DNA of 64,000 nucleotides from Halarcobacter bivalviorum. Lineage in GTDB: Bacteria > Campylobacterota > Campylobacteria > Campylobacterales > Arcobacteraceae. A model generated the notes under the pieces. That model was not told the origin of the DNA, made no database searches, and worked only from the letters and a program-made list of their open reading frames with translations. Location: assembly GCF_003346815.1 (NCBI RefSeq), contig NZ_CP031217.1, positions 372,001 through 436,000 on the forward strand, given 5' to 3'. Below, piece by piece: positions 1 through 13,467 of this stretch (position 1 is its first letter; each line of letters begins with the position of its first letter). A program made the position numbers and the translations under genes.

Positions 1-5217
<5,217 letters not shown>

Positions 5218-5225
5218 AACCAAAA

Positions 5226-5239
5226 AGGGCTTCGGCCCT
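5226..5239 (+). terminator. Small UUCG hairpin after rpoC
   Basis: A 5-bp stem (agggc/gccct) closed by a TTCG tetraloop lies 9 bp after the rpoC stop. No T-tract follows on the + strand; an A-tract precedes it, so it would resemble an intrinsic terminator only when read on the minus strand. It may instead stabilise the 3' end of the rpoBC mRNA. Weak as a terminator call. Confidence 0.35.
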
Positions 5240-5253
5240 AATGGTGTATAAAG

Positions 5254-5643
5254 ATGGATATTCTTTCTCTTTTTTTCATTTTTGTAGCCATTGAACTCTT
5301 TGAAACAAACTGGCAAAAATCTGATACTTTACATGGTATATTAGCTAATAACTATAAAGTATATAGATACAATATCTTTTTATTTTTTTTATTAAATTTT
5401 AGTTTTATATATTCAATATTTTTAGTTATATATTTACAAAACAACTCTTTTTGGATGTTAAGTATTGTAGGTATTAAGTTTTTAGATATTGCCTTTAAAC
5501 TAAATATAATGTCAAAGATTGCAGCTAATACTGAACTTGATGAAATTATGCCAAATATTAAAATAGGACTACTTTTTAGATATGCAAATGTACTTATCTA
5601 TCCTATTACATTTCTAATAGCAACAAATTATTTTAATTTATAA
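5254..5643 (+). CDS. Small integral membrane protein, unknown function
   Basis: I do not recognise the family. The 129-residue product is strongly hydrophobic, with segments at roughly residues 3-14, 38-63 (rich in F, L and I), 67-85 and 108-125, consistent with three or four membrane helices. It contains no catalytic-looking motif. It starts 36 bp after rpoC and may be read through from that operon, as the hairpin between them is weak. A 7-bp inverted repeat (aatcact/agtgatt, 5651-5678) follows its stop. It is probably a real gene because it is long for an AT-rich intergenic stretch and codes a coherent membrane pattern. Confidence 0.6.
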   Translation: MDILSLFFIFVAIELFETNWQKSDTLHGILANNYKVYRYNIFLFFLLNFSFIYSIFLVIYLQNNSFWMLSIVGIKFLDIAFKLNIMSKIAANTELDEIMPNIKIGLLFRYANVLIYPITFLIATNYFNL

Positions 5644-5697
5644 AATTGATAATCACTATTAATAATATTTAAGTGATTTATTGCTATTATTTTGCTT

Positions 5698-6405
5698 ATG
5701 AACACACAAGAATTTAGATATTTAATTAAAAATGCAAAATACCAAACAAAATATGAGCCTATAATTAATTCAAAAAATGAATCAATATATGCTTATGAGG
5801 CACTTTCAAAATTTGAAATAGATCAAGAGATAATTAGTACAGAAGAAATATTTAGAAAACTTCATCATAATAATCTTCTTTTTTTTGAATTAGAAAGAAG
5901 AAATAAAGAGTTACAAATAGAATGTTTTGATGAAGATAAAAAATTATTTTTAAATTTTGATGCTGATATAGTAAATACAATTGAACAAAAAGAGTATTGG
6001 GAAGACTTTTTAAAACCACATAAAGAAAATATTGTTGTTGAAATAACAGAAAATGGAAGTGATGATGAAAAAAGTACTAAAATAATTCATCAGTTTAGTC
6101 AATGGCTTAAAAATAAAAATATCGATTCTGCTTTAGATGATTTTGGACAAGATGGTTCCATGTTCTCTTTTTTTCTTATGTCAAGAAGTAAATATATAAA
6201 GATTGATAAATCATTCTTAGCTCAAATAAGAGAAAATAAAAACTATACATTTTACTTAGAAGGTTTATTAAAAACAATAAAAATGAATAATCAAAAATCA
6301 ATTATTGAAGGAATAGAAACTAAAGAAGATTATGATTTGGCAGTAAACCTAGGATGTGACTATATGCAAGGCTATTTTTTTAATGATTTAGTAATTATAA
6401 AATGA
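5698..6405 (+). CDS. EAL-domain cyclic-di-GMP phosphodiesterase
   Basis: Single-domain EAL protein of 235 residues, predicted to hydrolyse cyclic di-GMP. The signature glutamate lies in YEALSKF (E34). Also visible are LNFDADI, VVEITENG, the DDFG metal-binding pair (D147, D148), IKIDKSF, IEGIET and the terminal MQGYFF. All catalytic positions I can align by eye are kept, so it is probably active; the loop after DDFG reads QDGSMF instead of the common GTGYSS, which could weaken metal binding or dimer control. There is no GGDEF, PAS or membrane segment, so it should be cytosolic. I chose the ATG at 5698; a TTG two codons upstream is also in frame. Confidence 0.88.
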   Translation: MNTQEFRYLIKNAKYQTKYEPIINSKNESIYAYEALSKFEIDQEIISTEEIFRKLHHNNLLFFELERRNKELQIECFDEDKKLFLNFDADIVNTIEQKEYWEDFLKPHKENIVVEITENGSDDEKSTKIIHQFSQWLKNKNIDSALDDFGQDGSMFSFFLMSRSKYIKIDKSFLAQIRENKNYTFYLEGLLKTIKMNNQKSIIEGIETKEDYDLAVNLGCDYMQGYFFNDLVIIK

Positions 6406-6432
6406 TATACTTTTAAAAAAGAAGGAGATAAG

Positions 6433-6720
6433 ATGCAGTACTTAGTAATCGCTTATGACAATGAAGGGGCCTTAGAAAAAAGACTTGCAGTTAGAGATGC
6501 TCATGTTGAGGGAGCAAAAAAATTAATGGCAGAAGGAAAGATTATCCAAGCAGGTGCTTTAATTGAAGAAGAACAAATGGTTGGTTCAACTTTATTTGTT
6601 GATTTTGAAGATGATGATGAAATCAATGAATGGTTATCAAATGAGCCATATGTACAAAATGGTGTTTGGAATATGGAAGAGTTCCAAATCGTTCCTGTTA
6701 AGTTACTTCCTAAAGATTAA
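6433..6720 (+). CDS. YciI-family protein, insertion site of the island
   Basis: Small (95-residue) cytosolic protein of the YciI/YCII superfamily, a dimeric ferredoxin-like fold with a conserved His/Asp pair. Visible are the start MQYLVIAYD and the RDAHVEGAKKLMAEG helix with the family histidine. A good Shine-Dalgarno (aaggaga) precedes the ATG. The substrate in this lineage is unknown. Its last 13 codons contain the left attachment site of the mobile island: the present end reads VKLLPKD, while the copy at the other end of the island encodes VKLLPKNS. So the current 3' end was supplied by the element, and the displaced native end lies near 21614. Confidence 0.85.
   Translation: MQYLVIAYDNEGALEKRLAVRDAHVEGAKKLMAEGKIIQAGALIEEEQMVGSTLFVDFEDDDEINEWLSNEPYVQNGVWNMEEFQIVPVKLLPKD
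6681..6714 (+). repeat. Left attachment site (attL) in the YciI-family gene
   Basis: Direct-repeat partner of 21581-21614. The first 18 bases (gttccaaatcgttcctgt) are identical in both copies, followed by three substitutions and then 11 identical bases (tacttcctaaa). The three differences fall at synonymous codon positions of the host gene (gtt/gta, aag/aaa, tta/cta). Strand exchange most likely occurs within the 18-bp identical core. Confidence 0.85.
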
Positions 6721-6733
6721 TAAATAATCACAA

Positions 6734-6765
6734 AAACCCTATAAAATCGATACTTTGTAGGGTTT
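6734..6765 (+). terminator. Hairpin after the YciI-family gene
   Basis: An 8-bp perfect stem (aaacccta/tagggttt) with a 16-nt loop lies 13 bases after the stop codon. It ends in a short T run within the stem's right arm. It lies inside the island, so it is carried by the element and may insulate the integrase from host transcription. Confidence 0.5.
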
Positions 6766-6821
6766 AAAACTGCAAAACAATAACAATCAATTACAAACTT
6801 TTTAGAATAATTACAGTATTT

Positions 6822-6872
6822 TTACGGTATTATTGACGGTACTGAGAAACTTTTAGAAAGTGAGTACCGTAA
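6822..6872 (+). promoter_or_regulatory. acggta repeats upstream of the integrase (candidate arm sites)
   Basis: Two direct copies of acggta lie 12 bp apart in 6822-6843, and an inverted copy (taccgt) lies at 6865-6870, immediately before the integrase ATG. The 22-bp unit at 6822-6843 recurs at the other end of the island (21502-21523) with 19 of 22 identities. Position just inside both ends suggests binding sites for the integrase N-terminal arm domain or for an AlpA-type directionality factor. No strong Shine-Dalgarno precedes the integrase start. Confidence 0.5.
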
Positions 6873-6876
6873 TAAA

Positions 6877-8097
6877 ATGGCAAGAACCGTTAAACCCCTT
6901 AATGATACGCAACTTAAAAATGCTAAAGCTAAAGAAAAAGATTACAAACTAAGTGATGGTGAAGGTCTTTATTTTGTAGTTAAAAAGAATGGAACAAAAT
7001 CATGGAGATATGACTTCACTTATGGTGGAAAAAGAAAATCTATGTCTTTTGGTATTTATCCTACTGTATCTTTAAAAGATGCAAGAACAAAAAAAGATGA
7101 AGCTAAGTACTCATTAGCTAATAATGTAAATCCTATATCAATTAAAAAAGCTAAAAAGACATCTGAAACAATAACTTTAAGTGATGTAATAGAAGATTGG
7201 TTAGAGTTAAGAAAAAAGAGTAAATCAGAAGCTACTATTATTCAAAATAAAAGAATACTAAAAAATATCACTATATGGTTAGGTAATATAGCAATAAAAG
7301 ATATTAGAAGAATAGATATTATAAATGCTTTACAAAAGTATCAAGAAAAAGGTGTAATAGAATCTGCTCATAGATTACTAGCTTTAGTAAATAAAATATA
7401 TATGTATGCAGTTACAAATGAATATGTAGAGCATAATATCATTGCTGATATAGATAAAAAATCAATTCTTGTACCAAATAAAAAAGATGCACACCTTCCA
7501 GCACTTATAGAACCAGAAGATATTAAACAGTTGCTTATTGATATAAATTCAATAAGTGAAAAATACAGAAGTGATATAAGTACTATATTTATCTTTAAAC
7601 TACTTCCTTATATATTTGTTAGAAGTGAGAATATAAGATTAATGAGATGGAATGAATTAAATTTAGAAGAGGGCTATTGGGCTATACCAAAAGAGAAGAT
7701 GAAAATGAATATAGAGTTTGTTTGTCCTTTGCCTCATCAAGCTATTAAGCTTATAAAAGAAATAGAGCCTTATTCAAGACATAGAAGTGAATTTGTATTT
7801 CCATCACCTCAAAAAAGTGATAGAGGTGTATCAGGTGCAACTCTAAGTGATACATTAGTAAGACTTGGATATCAAAATAGACATACAGTACATGGCTTTA
7901 GAAGTATGTTTTCAACAATTGCACATAATCTTTATAAAGAGCATGGTTTTCATTCTGATATTATAGAGGCTTGTTTAGCTCATAAAGAAAGAAATAGAGT
8001 TAAAGCATCATATAATAGAGAATCGAAATTTAAATACTTTGAAGAGAAGAGGGAGCTTATTCAATGGTATGCTAATTGGTTGGATAGGTTAAAATAA
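6877..8097 (+). CDS. int: P4-type tyrosine integrase
   Basis: Site-specific recombinase of 406 residues that should integrate and excise the island. The N-terminal DUF4102-like arm-binding domain is plain (LSDGEGLYFVVKKNGTKSWR followed by FGIYPTVSLKDAR), then a SAM-like core-binding domain around residues 90-190, then the catalytic domain. Catalytic residues can be placed by eye: R249 in FVRSENIR, H339 and R342 in HGFR, H369 in LAHKE and the nucleophile Y379 in SYNRE. Full length, with no sign of decay. It lies 157 bp after the YciI-family stop, beside attL, as is usual for integrases of this type. Many relatives use tRNA genes; this one sits in a protein gene. Confidence 0.96.
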   Translation: MARTVKPLNDTQLKNAKAKEKDYKLSDGEGLYFVVKKNGTKSWRYDFTYGGKRKSMSFGIYPTVSLKDARTKKDEAKYSLANNVNPISIKKAKKTSETITLSDVIEDWLELRKKSKSEATIIQNKRILKNITIWLGNIAIKDIRRIDIINALQKYQEKGVIESAHRLLALVNKIYMYAVTNEYVEHNIIADIDKKSILVPNKKDAHLPALIEPEDIKQLLIDINSISEKYRSDISTIFIFKLLPYIFVRSENIRLMRWNELNLEEGYWAIPKEKMKMNIEFVCPLPHQAIKLIKEIEPYSRHRSEFVFPSPQKSDRGVSGATLSDTLVRLGYQNRHTVHGFRSMFSTIAHNLYKEHGFHSDIIEACLAHKERNRVKASYNRESKFKYFEEKRELIQWYANWLDRLK

Positions 8098-8184
8098 AGA
8101 AGTGTTAAAAGTCTCATATCAATCTGATAAAATATTAAAGATTGACACAGAACTTGAACACTATGAATTTAAAATACTAATGTA

Positions 8185-9282
8185 TTATTTTTCTTTAAAA
8201 GTTAAATATTGCTTGATTTTTTTATACTTCATATTAATTATGTATTGTGCCATATAAACATAATCAGGTTCTTCTTTATCATTTATTGGTAAAAGTATTT
8301 TTTCTCTTGATATTCTTTTATCGTTAATTTCTCTATTAAAATTATACTTTTCGGATAACCTACTTGTTAATGTAGAAATGAATAAATATATATATTCATT
8401 AAAGTTTTCATTTTTTAAATGTGTAATATGATCACTTGCCACAAACTCGTAAGAATGATAAAAACTTGCACCTACACTACCACTATTTGCCAAACTTAGA
8501 CAATCACTAAATATTCTAACTTTCTCTTCATTCTCTATATAGTTATCAACTCCATTATTAGCTCTAGAAGAAGACACATAAGGCTTCTTACCTTGTATCT
8601 GATTTGCTTTTGTAAGTCTTTTACCTCTTTGTATTTCTGTGAATATATCTGTTAAAAAAAACTCTTTCCAATTTTTTTCTTGTAAATTATCAATTTTTTT
8701 ATAGTTTAACTTTTTGAATACTTTTTGAATATACTGCTTATATTGTTCTTGTTTTTCAATTAAAATATTTTTACCATAAGTTTCCATATAGTTCCAGTCA
8801 AGATTTCCTTTATTGGTTATTGGTAACATTATTTTAGTTCTAAATAATCGTCCCAAGGTAGCACCATTCCCACCCCAATTAAACTTTTCCATTTGAACTT
8901 CTATTAAAGGTATTAAAAATAAAGCATTAAACTTATTAATCTTTTTATGTCTCAATACTTGAATATTTTGCCCTGTATAAAAACTATGTGGTTGGTAAAA
9001 AACTGTTTGAGTATCAAGTCCAATAGTTATAACATTACCTTCATCTAAATTGTATTTATCTAATTGATTTATTGTGATGAATTGATTAATACCATTATCA
9101 ATATTTGATCTTGTTATATAGGGTATATTGCTATTTTTTTCTTCAATATTTAATTTGTTTTTATCTATTCCACTTGAACTAGAAGTGATATCAAATAAGC
9201 CATTCTCTCCACCAATAAAAAATTCCTTCCATTGAATCTCATTTAATTTTACTATACTATTTTTTGTTGTTTTCTTTGTCAT
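8185..9282 (-). CDS. Specificity subunit of a BcgI-like restriction system
   Basis: DNA target-recognition subunit, 365 residues. Two similar halves can be seen, each starting with a WKEFF motif (IQWKEFFIGGENGLFDI and NWKEFFLTDIFTEIQRGKR) and each containing a polar loop (YITRSNIDNGINQ, PYVSSSRANNGVDNY). This is the layout of two target-recognition domains, as in type I S and BcgI B subunits. It lies directly after the RM gene. I chose the ATG at 9282, which has an upstream GGAG and overlaps the RM gene by 26 bp; an ATG ten codons further upstream is in frame but lacks a good site. The length suits the roughly 340-residue BcgI B subunit. Confidence 0.87.
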   Translation of the reverse strand: MTKKTTKNSIVKLNEIQWKEFFIGGENGLFDITSSSSGIDKNKLNIEEKNSNIPYITRSNIDNGINQFITINQLDKYNLDEGNVITIGLDTQTVFYQPHSFYTGQNIQVLRHKKINKFNALFLIPLIEVQMEKFNWGGNGATLGRLFRTKIMLPITNKGNLDWNYMETYGKNILIEKQEQYKQYIQKVFKKLNYKKIDNLQEKNWKEFFLTDIFTEIQRGKRLTKANQIQGKKPYVSSSRANNGVDNYIENEEKVRIFSDCLSLANSGSVGASFYHSYEFVASDHITHLKNENFNEYIYLFISTLTSRLSEKYNFNREINDKRISREKILLPINDKEEPDYVYMAQYIINMKYKKIKQYLTFKEK

Positions 9283-11182
9283 CTTCAACTCCAAATAAAT
9301 AATCTCTTTCATTCATTATCATAGAAAACTCAAAAGATAAATAATTTCCTACTACTTTTTCAAAATCTTCATTTGTTGGTATTTCATCATTGAAATAATA
9401 AAAACTATGAAGCCACTCATCCTCAGCTTCAATAGTAGTATTTACACAAAACTTAGTTTCTGCTTCAATTCTATCAAACCAAACATCTAATAAGTGTTGT
9501 TTTCTATCTTTTGCCTGTTCTGTTTCAATTAGTCCAATATGAGGACTTACTTTAAAACCATCTTCTTTATAATCAATAAACTTACTTATTTTATCTTTTG
9601 GATGTGGTGTCCCAGTTGTAAATACTGCAATACAAGGCATAGTTCCAACGCCATAAAAGGTATCTTTATTAAGTGTGATAACTCCCTCTAATGTATGCTT
9701 TTTCAAAATGTTTTCTTTTATTGATTGTTCTTCTTTAGTTTTACCAGTCATTGAAGATTGAGGGATAATAACTATTGCTCTACCATCTTCAACTAAACTA
9801 TCTAATAAGTGTTCTGTAAATGATATTTCATATAAATCTGGGTTTTGTTTTGAACCTTGAGAATAAGGTGGATTCATCATTCCTACGGTTGCTTCTGTTG
9901 ATAATTGTAATTTACTAGGTTCTTGTTTTAAAAAGTTTTCATTAATTAGATTACTTTTTCCATCCCCTCTTAAAATCATATTTGTTGTAGCAATGGTAAA
10001 CATATCAGCTCTTTGTTCTATTCCATGAAGTTGTTTTTGTCTGATACTTTTCTTAACATTTTCATTATCTGTTTGGATTAACATATGGTGCATTGCTGCA
10101 ATTAAAAAACCTGCTGTTCCTGCACACGGGTCTAAAACTATATCTTCTGTTTTAATATCTACTAATTCACAAAATAAATCTGTAATATGTTTAGGAGTTA
10201 ATACAATACCTAATGTTTGACCATCTCCACCAGAATAAGACATAAATTCACCATAAAATCTACCTATGTAATCCTCTGATGATTTAGAGTATTTAATACT
10301 TTTATAAATTTTTTTATTTAAAAATTCTGTATAGTGCTTTAAAGGTGTTTTGTTCAATGTATCATTGATTTCATTAAGTACTTGTTCACTTTTAAACATT
10401 CCAAATTGACTCAGTATTTTATCTCTTTTAACTTCTGGAGAAACTTTTGATCTTCTTAGGTTTGACTCAATTGCATGATAGATTTTATCTCCATCAGTAT
10501 TTATTTCATCCCCTGTTAAGTCCTCAATAGAAAAGTTTTTAAATTCTGTTTCTCTTAATGCTAATAATATTCCTGATACTATAATGGGTTTATGAATATC
10601 CTTTAAATTACCATAGTTTCTTAAGTCCTCATGCAGGTCACTAGCATCTTTTAAAATTTCTGACAACTCTTTTTCTTTATCAGTTTCTTCTTGTAGAACC
10701 TCTCTTACATAGTATTCATCAATATTATCTTTATTAAATGAAATAAGACTCTCAACCTCTGGTAGCTCCCTATAAAATTTAGTTTCATCTATAAATAGTG
10801 GGCTTATTTTGTGTTTCTTTTCATCTCCAGATATACCGAATGCAATAACTTTATTATAAGTTGTATTTTCAACTAAATGTTTTCCATAAAATAAAGCTCC
10901 ATTAACTGCATAGTCTTTAATATCTTTTACATTATCACTAATAACTTTATCTTTTAACTTAATATGTTTATCAACTGATGCTTTATTTTCTATAACTAAT
11001 ATAAAATCTTTTACAACACCAACATACTCAGGAAATCCAACTTTGCCAGTTCCACCTTTTGAAGCTGTTTTTAATGCTTCATCAATCTCTTTTATTGAAC
11101 TACCTTGGGGATCTAAATCTATATTAACTTCTTTTAATAATTCATATACCCATAAATCTGTTTTAACTTCTTTTTTTGCCAT
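9257..11182 (-). CDS. BcgI-like fused restriction endonuclease/adenine methyltransferase
   Basis: 641-residue bifunctional enzyme. The N-terminal part carries a PD-(D/E)xK-type nuclease motif (VKDFILVIENKA: D59, E65, K67). A helical linker follows, then an N6-adenine methyltransferase of the HsdM type with the AdoMet-binding motif LDPCAGTAGFL near residue 350 and the catalytic NPPY at 437-440. With the separate S gene next door this matches type IIB systems such as BcgI, whose A subunit is of nearly the same length, and explains why no hsdR is present. It would methylate the element's own sites and cut unmodified DNA on both sides of its target. GGGAG lies upstream of the ATG. Confidence 0.88.
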   Translation of the reverse strand: MAKKEVKTDLWVYELLKEVNIDLDPQGSSIKEIDEALKTASKGGTGKVGFPEYVGVVKDFILVIENKASVDKHIKLKDKVISDNVKDIKDYAVNGALFYGKHLVENTTYNKVIAFGISGDEKKHKISPLFIDETKFYRELPEVESLISFNKDNIDEYYVREVLQEETDKEKELSEILKDASDLHEDLRNYGNLKDIHKPIIVSGILLALRETEFKNFSIEDLTGDEINTDGDKIYHAIESNLRRSKVSPEVKRDKILSQFGMFKSEQVLNEINDTLNKTPLKHYTEFLNKKIYKSIKYSKSSEDYIGRFYGEFMSYSGGDGQTLGIVLTPKHITDLFCELVDIKTEDIVLDPCAGTAGFLIAAMHHMLIQTDNENVKKSIRQKQLHGIEQRADMFTIATTNMILRGDGKSNLINENFLKQEPSKLQLSTEATVGMMNPPYSQGSKQNPDLYEISFTEHLLDSLVEDGRAIVIIPQSSMTGKTKEEQSIKENILKKHTLEGVITLNKDTFYGVGTMPCIAVFTTGTPHPKDKISKFIDYKEDGFKVSPHIGLIETEQAKDRKQHLLDVWFDRIEAETKFCVNTTIEAEDEWLHSFYYFNDEIPTNEDFEKVVGNYLSFEFSMIMNERDYLFGVEDDKENNKK

Positions 11183-11298
11183 AAGTCTTAATATCTCCCA
11201 ACAATAATAATACTAGTATTTTTATTGTGGGTATTGTATCTAACTTATTATTCTACATCGTTTATATAATGTAAATAAACTTGTTATAAAATATTATA

Positions 11299-11730
11299 TT
11301 AATTAGGTTTTGATCTTTTTTTATTATCATTCTTTAATTTCATTAATTCTAATTTCAATTCTTCTAATGATAAATTTAGTTTTATTATTTTTTCATTTTG
11401 TTTTTTCTCTTTTATCGCATCATCTATAACAAATTTACTTTGTGCCATATATAATGGAAGTGTAAAAAGTATTAAAAAAGCACTTACCAATAATTTAACC
11501 CAAAAATTACTTTTTTCAAAAAAAGTTTGAAGGACTGTATATCCTAATAGTATCCCTGAGAAGAGAATAGTTAGGTAAAAATTATGATTAATATCATAGT
11601 CTTTATTCCCTGGATAAATTATAGTCCAAGTATCACTAGAAAAATATTTAGGGAGTTCATCTTTTAATATAAGTAAAATTATACACATTATTATAACTGG
11701 CAATATATTTTCAATTAATTTAATTTTCAT
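11299..11730 (-). CDS. Small membrane protein with C-terminal coiled coil, unknown
   Basis: I do not recognise this 143-residue protein. It has hydrophobic segments at about residues 7-23 (NILPVIIMCIILLILK), 51-68 and 76-95, followed by a charged helix from about residue 105 (KEKKQNEKIIKLNLSLEELK) that should form a coiled coil in the cytosol. It stands alone between the restriction system and the next minus-strand gene, 116 bp upstream of the RM gene start. It could be a membrane partner in defence, but nothing in the sequence proves that. Confidence 0.6.
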   Translation of the reverse strand: MKIKLIENILPVIIMCIILLILKDELPKYFSSDTWTIIYPGNKDYDINHNFYLTILFSGILLGYTVLQTFFEKSNFWVKLLVSAFLILFTLPLYMAQSKFVIDDAIKEKKQNEKIIKLNLSLEELKLELMKLKNDNKKRSKPN

Positions 11731-11759
11731 TTTATTAGTCCTTTTTTATTTTATGATTA

Positions 11760-12161
11760 TTATTTATATAAATAGCTATCAACTTCCATTTCATAGCCTC
11801 TATCACTTTTTTCTGTTAAATCAGATTCTTCAACTTCAATCTCATATCCATACTTGTCTAAATAACTAGTTTGTTCCAAGTACTTATCTGAAAATGCAAA
11901 TAAAGTAGGATCTTTAATCATTCGTTCTGATTCAGCTAATAAATCAACAAGTAAGTCAACTTTTTGATTAGGTTCTAATCTAATTAGCTCTTTAATATCA
12001 TCAAACTCTTCCATTGCTTCATCAAGAAACATTGCTAACCTAAATGGACATTTATATTTTTTTATTTCATTAATAAAATACTCATTTTCAGTCTCATAAT
12101 AGAATGTTGCACAATCTCCAACTGGCTCTACTGGTTTTCCTAATTTTAATTCAATAAGCAT
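11760..12161 (-). CDS. Small acidic cytosolic protein, unknown
   Basis: An unrecognised 133-residue acidic protein (MLIELKLGKPVEPVGD at its start). It contains a helical stretch with AMFLDEAMEEFDDIKELIRLE and an acidic, tyrosine-rich tail (YEMEVDSYLYK). I chose the ATG at 12161 because aaggaaa lies just upstream; the longer open frame reaching 12320 begins with a low-complexity hydrophobic stretch and would overlap the divergent gene on the other strand. It is divergent from the ribbon-helix-helix gene, separated by about 100 bp that must contain both promoters. Confidence 0.55.
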   Translation of the reverse strand: MLIELKLGKPVEPVGDCATFYYETENEYFINEIKKYKCPFRLAMFLDEAMEEFDDIKELIRLEPNQKVDLLVDLLAESERMIKDPTLFAFSDKYLEQTSYLDKYGYEIEVEESDLTEKSDRGYEMEVDSYLYK

Positions 12162-12259
12162 AGTTTTTCCTTTTAAATTTGAATATAAAAACTTTACAAT
12201 TGTATTTATTAAGTAGTGATTATATATAATATTATAAATAATCATTATTTGGAGAAAAA

Positions 12260-12553
12260 ATGGAAGATTTATCAACACAAAATATTGACAAAATATCCTA
12301 TAATATAGCCTCTTTATCAAAAGATATGTATGAGATAAAAAAGACTATTTTATCTAAAGAAAAAGAGAAAGAAAAAATATCTAAAAAAGATAAAAAAAGA
12401 AGAGAAAGTCTTAAAAAGGCACAAGCTAAGTTTAAAAATGTATCTACTAATCTTAGTGCTGAAGATTATGAAAAGTTTGAAAAAAGATCTATTGAATTAG
12501 GTATGAGTAAATCTGCTTACTTAAAAAAATTGATTATGGATGATTTATCATAG
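12260..12553 (+). CDS. Ribbon-helix-helix-like DNA-binding protein
   Basis: 97-residue lysine-rich protein. The N-terminal half is a charged coiled coil (SKEKEKEKISKKDKKRRES). The C-terminal half has the look of a ribbon-helix-helix fold: a short beta strand (NVSTNLS), then AEDYEKFEKRSIELGMSKSAYLKKLI. Such proteins act as antitoxins, transcription repressors or relaxosome accessory factors (MobC-like). On an element with a MobV relaxase the last role is plausible, but the gene is 6 kb from the relaxase. ggag precedes the ATG. No toxin-like partner is adjacent. Confidence 0.6.
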   Translation: MEDLSTQNIDKISYNIASLSKDMYEIKKTILSKEKEKEKISKKDKKRRESLKKAQAKFKNVSTNLSAEDYEKFEKRSIELGMSKSAYLKKLIMDDLS

Positions 12554-12691
12554 TAGTGTATTATATATTTAACAAGTTAAATTATTTAAAGAACTTTGTA
12601 AAATCTAAGTCTAGCCATTTCTAGGAATTTTCAATTTATGGTCTTTGAATGCAGTTCCTATTCTTACTGTGTTGTGAGTTTATTTGATTGG

Positions 12692-13114
12692 TTAACCTAG
12701 TTTGATTCCAATAGCAACTACTATCATTACTGCTATTATTGGAAAAGCTATTTTATTTATTTTGTTTATACTTTTATCATGACTGTAATCGTGAACTCCA
12801 CCATCAACTGTTTCAAATTTTCTTCCAAACTTTTTAACTATCTTTGACATTAAATTACCAATTATTAAAATAGATGTTGAAAAAGCTATGATATATACTA
12901 AAACTAAGTTATTATCATTGATAAGGTTCATCTCTTCAAAGAAACCCCCTACACCAATAGCTATTACTATTGCTAAAAATACTCCTACAAAAGAACCACC
13001 TAGTTTTTCTAAAGAGTTTTTTAGACTATCTTCAAGATTTTCTCCACATTGTGGGCAAGTTTTAGCATTTGTAGATACTACATTTTCACATTCGGGACAT
13101 TTAATTAATGCCAT
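12692..13114 (-). CDS. Zinc-ribbon membrane protein, unknown
   Basis: 140-residue protein with an N-terminal zinc ribbon (CPECENVVSTNAKTCPQCGE, four cysteines at about residues 6-24) followed by two hydrophobic stretches near 40-56 and 68-87 and a third at the C-terminus (IAFPIIAVMIVVAIGIKLG). The order zinc ribbon then transmembrane helices is common in small uncharacterised bacterial proteins. It overlaps the end of the upstream gene by 14 bp, so the two are co-translated. The function is unknown. Confidence 0.6.
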   Translation of the reverse strand: MALIKCPECENVVSTNAKTCPQCGENLEDSLKNSLEKLGGSFVGVFLAIVIAIGVGGFFEEMNLINDNNLVLVYIIAFSTSILIIGNLMSKIVKKFGRKFETVDGGVHDYSHDKSINKINKIAFPIIAVMIVVAIGIKLG

Positions 13115-13370
13115 TATTTCTTTCCTTATAAAATTGTGTTAATACTTTAGATAGTTCTATCATTTCATCTTTATCATTTTGATCATCATTTATATAAAAG
13201 ACTTGTTTTAGTTCATAATGATCATCTATAAAGTTAAATTCAAATTGACCAAATTTTATATCTGCTGGGAGATCATCCTCTTGTAATTTGTCTTTGAATT
13301 TTTGATCTGTTATTTCCATATACTCTTTTAAAGCATTTTGAAATGATTTGATATCTATTTTTTCTTGCAT
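13101..13370 (-). CDS. Small acidic protein, unknown
   Basis: 89-residue acidic protein that I cannot assign. It reads as helix (FQNALKEYMEITDQKFKDKL), then beta strands (KFGQFEFNFIDDHYELKQVF), then helix (MIELSKVLTQFYKER). It is the first gene of a two-gene unit with the zinc-ribbon membrane protein, overlapping it by 14 bp, and is divergent from the XRE-type regulator, which may control it. Confidence 0.55.
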   Translation of the reverse strand: MQEKIDIKSFQNALKEYMEITDQKFKDKLQEDDLPADIKFGQFEFNFIDDHYELKQVFYINDDQNDKDEMIELSKVLTQFYKERNNGIN

Positions 13371-13467
13371 TTTATTACACTTTATTTGTTTTATTCATCT
13401 ATAGCTGAATGATTTAAATATTCTATATTGATAGACTTTAAAAAATAATTAACCATTAGGTGAATAA

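Noticed and set aside
5226-5239. Full rho-independent terminator of rpoC
   Set aside because: The hairpin is only 5 bp and no T-tract follows on the + strand; kept only as a weak feature.
6681-6714. tRNA gene as the attachment site
   Set aside because: The repeat encodes the end of the YciI-family protein in frame in both copies and cannot form a tRNA cloverleaf.
9257-11182. Type I restriction system that has lost hsdR
   Set aside because: The N-terminal region of the HsdM-like protein itself has a DxxxxxExK nuclease motif and the lengths of both proteins suit BcgI A and B, so a complete type IIB system explains the data better.
11760-12320. 186-codon version of the acidic island gene
   Set aside because: The extra N-terminal 53 codons are low-complexity hydrophobic sequence running into the divergent gene; the ATG at 12161 has a proper ribosome site.
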